NCBI GenBank assembly: GCA_017647245.1
Contig: JAGCKY010000172.1
Coordinates: 1-7,058 of the forward strand
DNA length: 7,058 nucleotides
Source of the DNA: Elusimicrobiaceae bacterium
GTDB taxonomy: Bacteria; Elusimicrobiota; Elusimicrobia; Elusimicrobiales; Elusimicrobiaceae
Direction of reading: 5' to 3'
Under the pieces are notes generated by a model that was given only the letters and a program-made list of their open reading frames with translations, did not search any database and was not told the DNA's origin. How positions within the stretch are numbered: the stretch's first letter is position 1; every line of letters begins with the position of its first letter. The translations under genes and the position numbers were made by a program. Of this stretch, positions 6,107-7,058 are shown piece by piece.

Positions 6107-7058
6107 TACACAAACGCATTGTAAGAGGGCTAATTCGCAAAGAATTTGTTCAAATCTTCCGTGATCCTAAAATGATCGTGGCTATCTTTTTTGTTCCTAT
6201 AGTCCAATTAACCATGTTCGGGCTTGCGCTAACCAGTGAAGTAAAAAATATAGAAATGGTCGTTGTCAGTAAACCCTCTGCGATTGCACGGGAAGTTCAA
6301 ACGCGGGCAGTTGCTTCCCGTTGGTTTAAGCAAGTGCACCACGTGGACGGCGTCAATGTGTTAGATCCCAGCGCTTTATTAACAACATACAAGGCAGAAG
6401 CGGTATTGGTGGCCCCCGAGCAAGGATTTGAATATGCTTTAGAGCGGCAAAATAAACCTATTCAACTACTTATCAATGCTACCAATGCCCAACGTGCACA
6501 ACAGGTAAATGCTTATGTCAGCCAAATTTTAGCGCGCGTAGCGGCCAGCAACGGGTACCGGTTGGGCGAGCAGACGCGGCTTGCATTAGATACACGTATT
6601 TTGTTTAACCCACAAATGAGCACGGCGGCTTTTATGGTGCCGGCCCTTCTGGTTATGACCAGTTTTATTATTTTGATGATTGTAGGGAGCATGGCCATTA
6701 CCAAAGAAAAAGAAATGGGAACCATGGAAAAATTAATATCCTCTCCGGCTTCTACAGCCGATAATTTGCTGGGTAAAGTGTTACCGTACTTCTTTATTGG
6801 TATTGGAGTGGTAACACTACTGCTATGTATAGGTGTGTGAGGATTTGGTATTGTGTACAGGGGAACGGTTTGGCAATTTTTCCTTAATGGTATTGCATTA
6901 GCCGCTTGTGCGCTATCCGTAGCTACCCTCATTAGTACCATCGCCAACACCCAACAACAAGCCATGATGGGCGGTGTATTGATATTACTGCCGGCTATTT
7001 TGCTCTCTGGCGTGTTTTTCCCGGTAGCCAACATCCCGGAAGGGTTCCGTTGGCTATG
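6103..7058 (+). pseudogene. ABC-2 family permease, YbhR-like, interrupted by an in-frame TGA (3' end outside window)
   Basis: The reading frame opens in an ATGA overlap with the YbhS-like gene and encodes 245 residues up to a TGA at 6838-6840. It then stays open in the same frame for 72 more codons to the window edge. Before the stop: RKEFVQIFRDP (12-22), helix 1 (about 24-43), a periplasmic domain, NPQMSTAAFMVPALLV (169-184) opening helix 2, the cytoplasmic block KEKEMGTMEKLISSP (201-215) and GKVLPYF (224-230) opening helix 3. After the stop: STIANTQQQAMMGG, then PAILLSGVFFPVANIP, which match the late conserved motifs of YbhR (STQQQAF and PAILLSGYVSPVENMP, recalled). The product ending at the stop lacks helices 4-6 and would not be expected to work. 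A nonsense mutation TGG to TGA fits best; a sequencing error is possible. GAGGA (6839-6843) lies 9 nt before an in-frame GTG at 6853, so reinitiation as a second piece cannot be excluded. Confidence 0.75.
6838..6840 (+). other. In-frame TGA inside the YbhR-like permease
   Basis: This stop codon lies near the end of the third predicted membrane helix. Counting from the conserved Gly-Lys of GKVLPYF, it is position 23. In E. coli YbhR as I recall it, position 23 of the same ungapped alignment is Trp (GIWAYQIPF). One G-to-A change in TGG would create it. Confidence 0.8.

Noticed and set aside
6838..6840. TGA read as Trp by an altered genetic code
   Set aside because: TolC, both ATPases and the YbhS-like gene end in TGA, mostly within ATGA overlaps with the next gene, and TGG is used freely for Trp. 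A genome-wide reassignment would fuse these genes out of their normal boundaries.
6838..6840. TGA as a selenocysteine codon
   Set aside because: The position is in a membrane helix and aligns with Trp, not Cys. The family has no redox role, and no selenocysteine insertion hairpin is apparent downstream.
6513..7034. A 173-codon open frame on the minus strand opposite the end of the YbhR-like gene
   Set aside because: It lies exactly antisense to a conserved permease frame, its translation shows no recognisable motif, and no ribosome site was noted. The YbhS-like gene has a similar shadow frame at 5479-5733.

Overview
The window reads as chromosomal DNA from a Gram-negative-type (two-membrane) bacterium. 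It encodes a TolC-like outer-membrane channel, a periplasmic adaptor and a lipobox lipoprotein, and the last part of an MEP-pathway isoprenoid enzyme (DXS). Base composition is moderate and the Shine-Dalgarno sites are ordinary AAGGAG/AGGGAG. The DXS tail resembles the shorter DXS form of anaerobes more than the proteobacterial one. A gut-type anaerobe is a reasonable guess, but the sequence does not securely name a phylum. All convincing genes are on the + strand. TGA is clearly used as a stop, because several genes end in ATGA overlaps, so the standard bacterial code applies.

Region 1 (1-1154) holds the 3' end of dxs, followed 9 nt later by a small lipoprotein with a flavodoxin fold. Its ribosome binding site overlaps the dxs stop codon. 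Region 2 (1155-1305) is the only real intergenic gap. It carries a terminator-like hairpin, then a probable extended -10 promoter and a good ribosome binding site.

Region 3 (1306 to the window end) is one tightly packed operon in which every junction overlaps by 1 to 8 nt. In order it encodes a TolC-family outer-membrane factor, a YbhG-like HlyD adaptor, two separate ABC ATPases, a YbhS-like ABC-2 permease and a YbhR-like ABC-2 permease. This is the gene order of the Escherichia coli ybhG-ybhF-ybhS-ybhR exporter. Here YbhF, a tandem-ATPase protein in E. coli, is split into two genes, and a dedicated TolC gene has been added in front. Together the products would form a tripartite ATP-driven exporter spanning both membranes: two ATPases and two permeases in the inner membrane, an adaptor in the periplasm and a channel in the outer membrane. 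The substrate cannot be read from sequence; drugs or other amphiphiles are the usual guess.

The points most worth a second look are these. (a) An in-frame TGA at 6838-6840 interrupts the last permease exactly where the family has Trp, with the frame open and conserved on both sides. (b) Departures from consensus in the two ATPases converge on one of the two composite ATP sites. (c) The adaptor hairpin is very short and is bracketed by two cysteines. No mobile element, CRISPR array, tRNA or rRNA was seen. The exporter belongs to a known family, and I see no clearly new system here.
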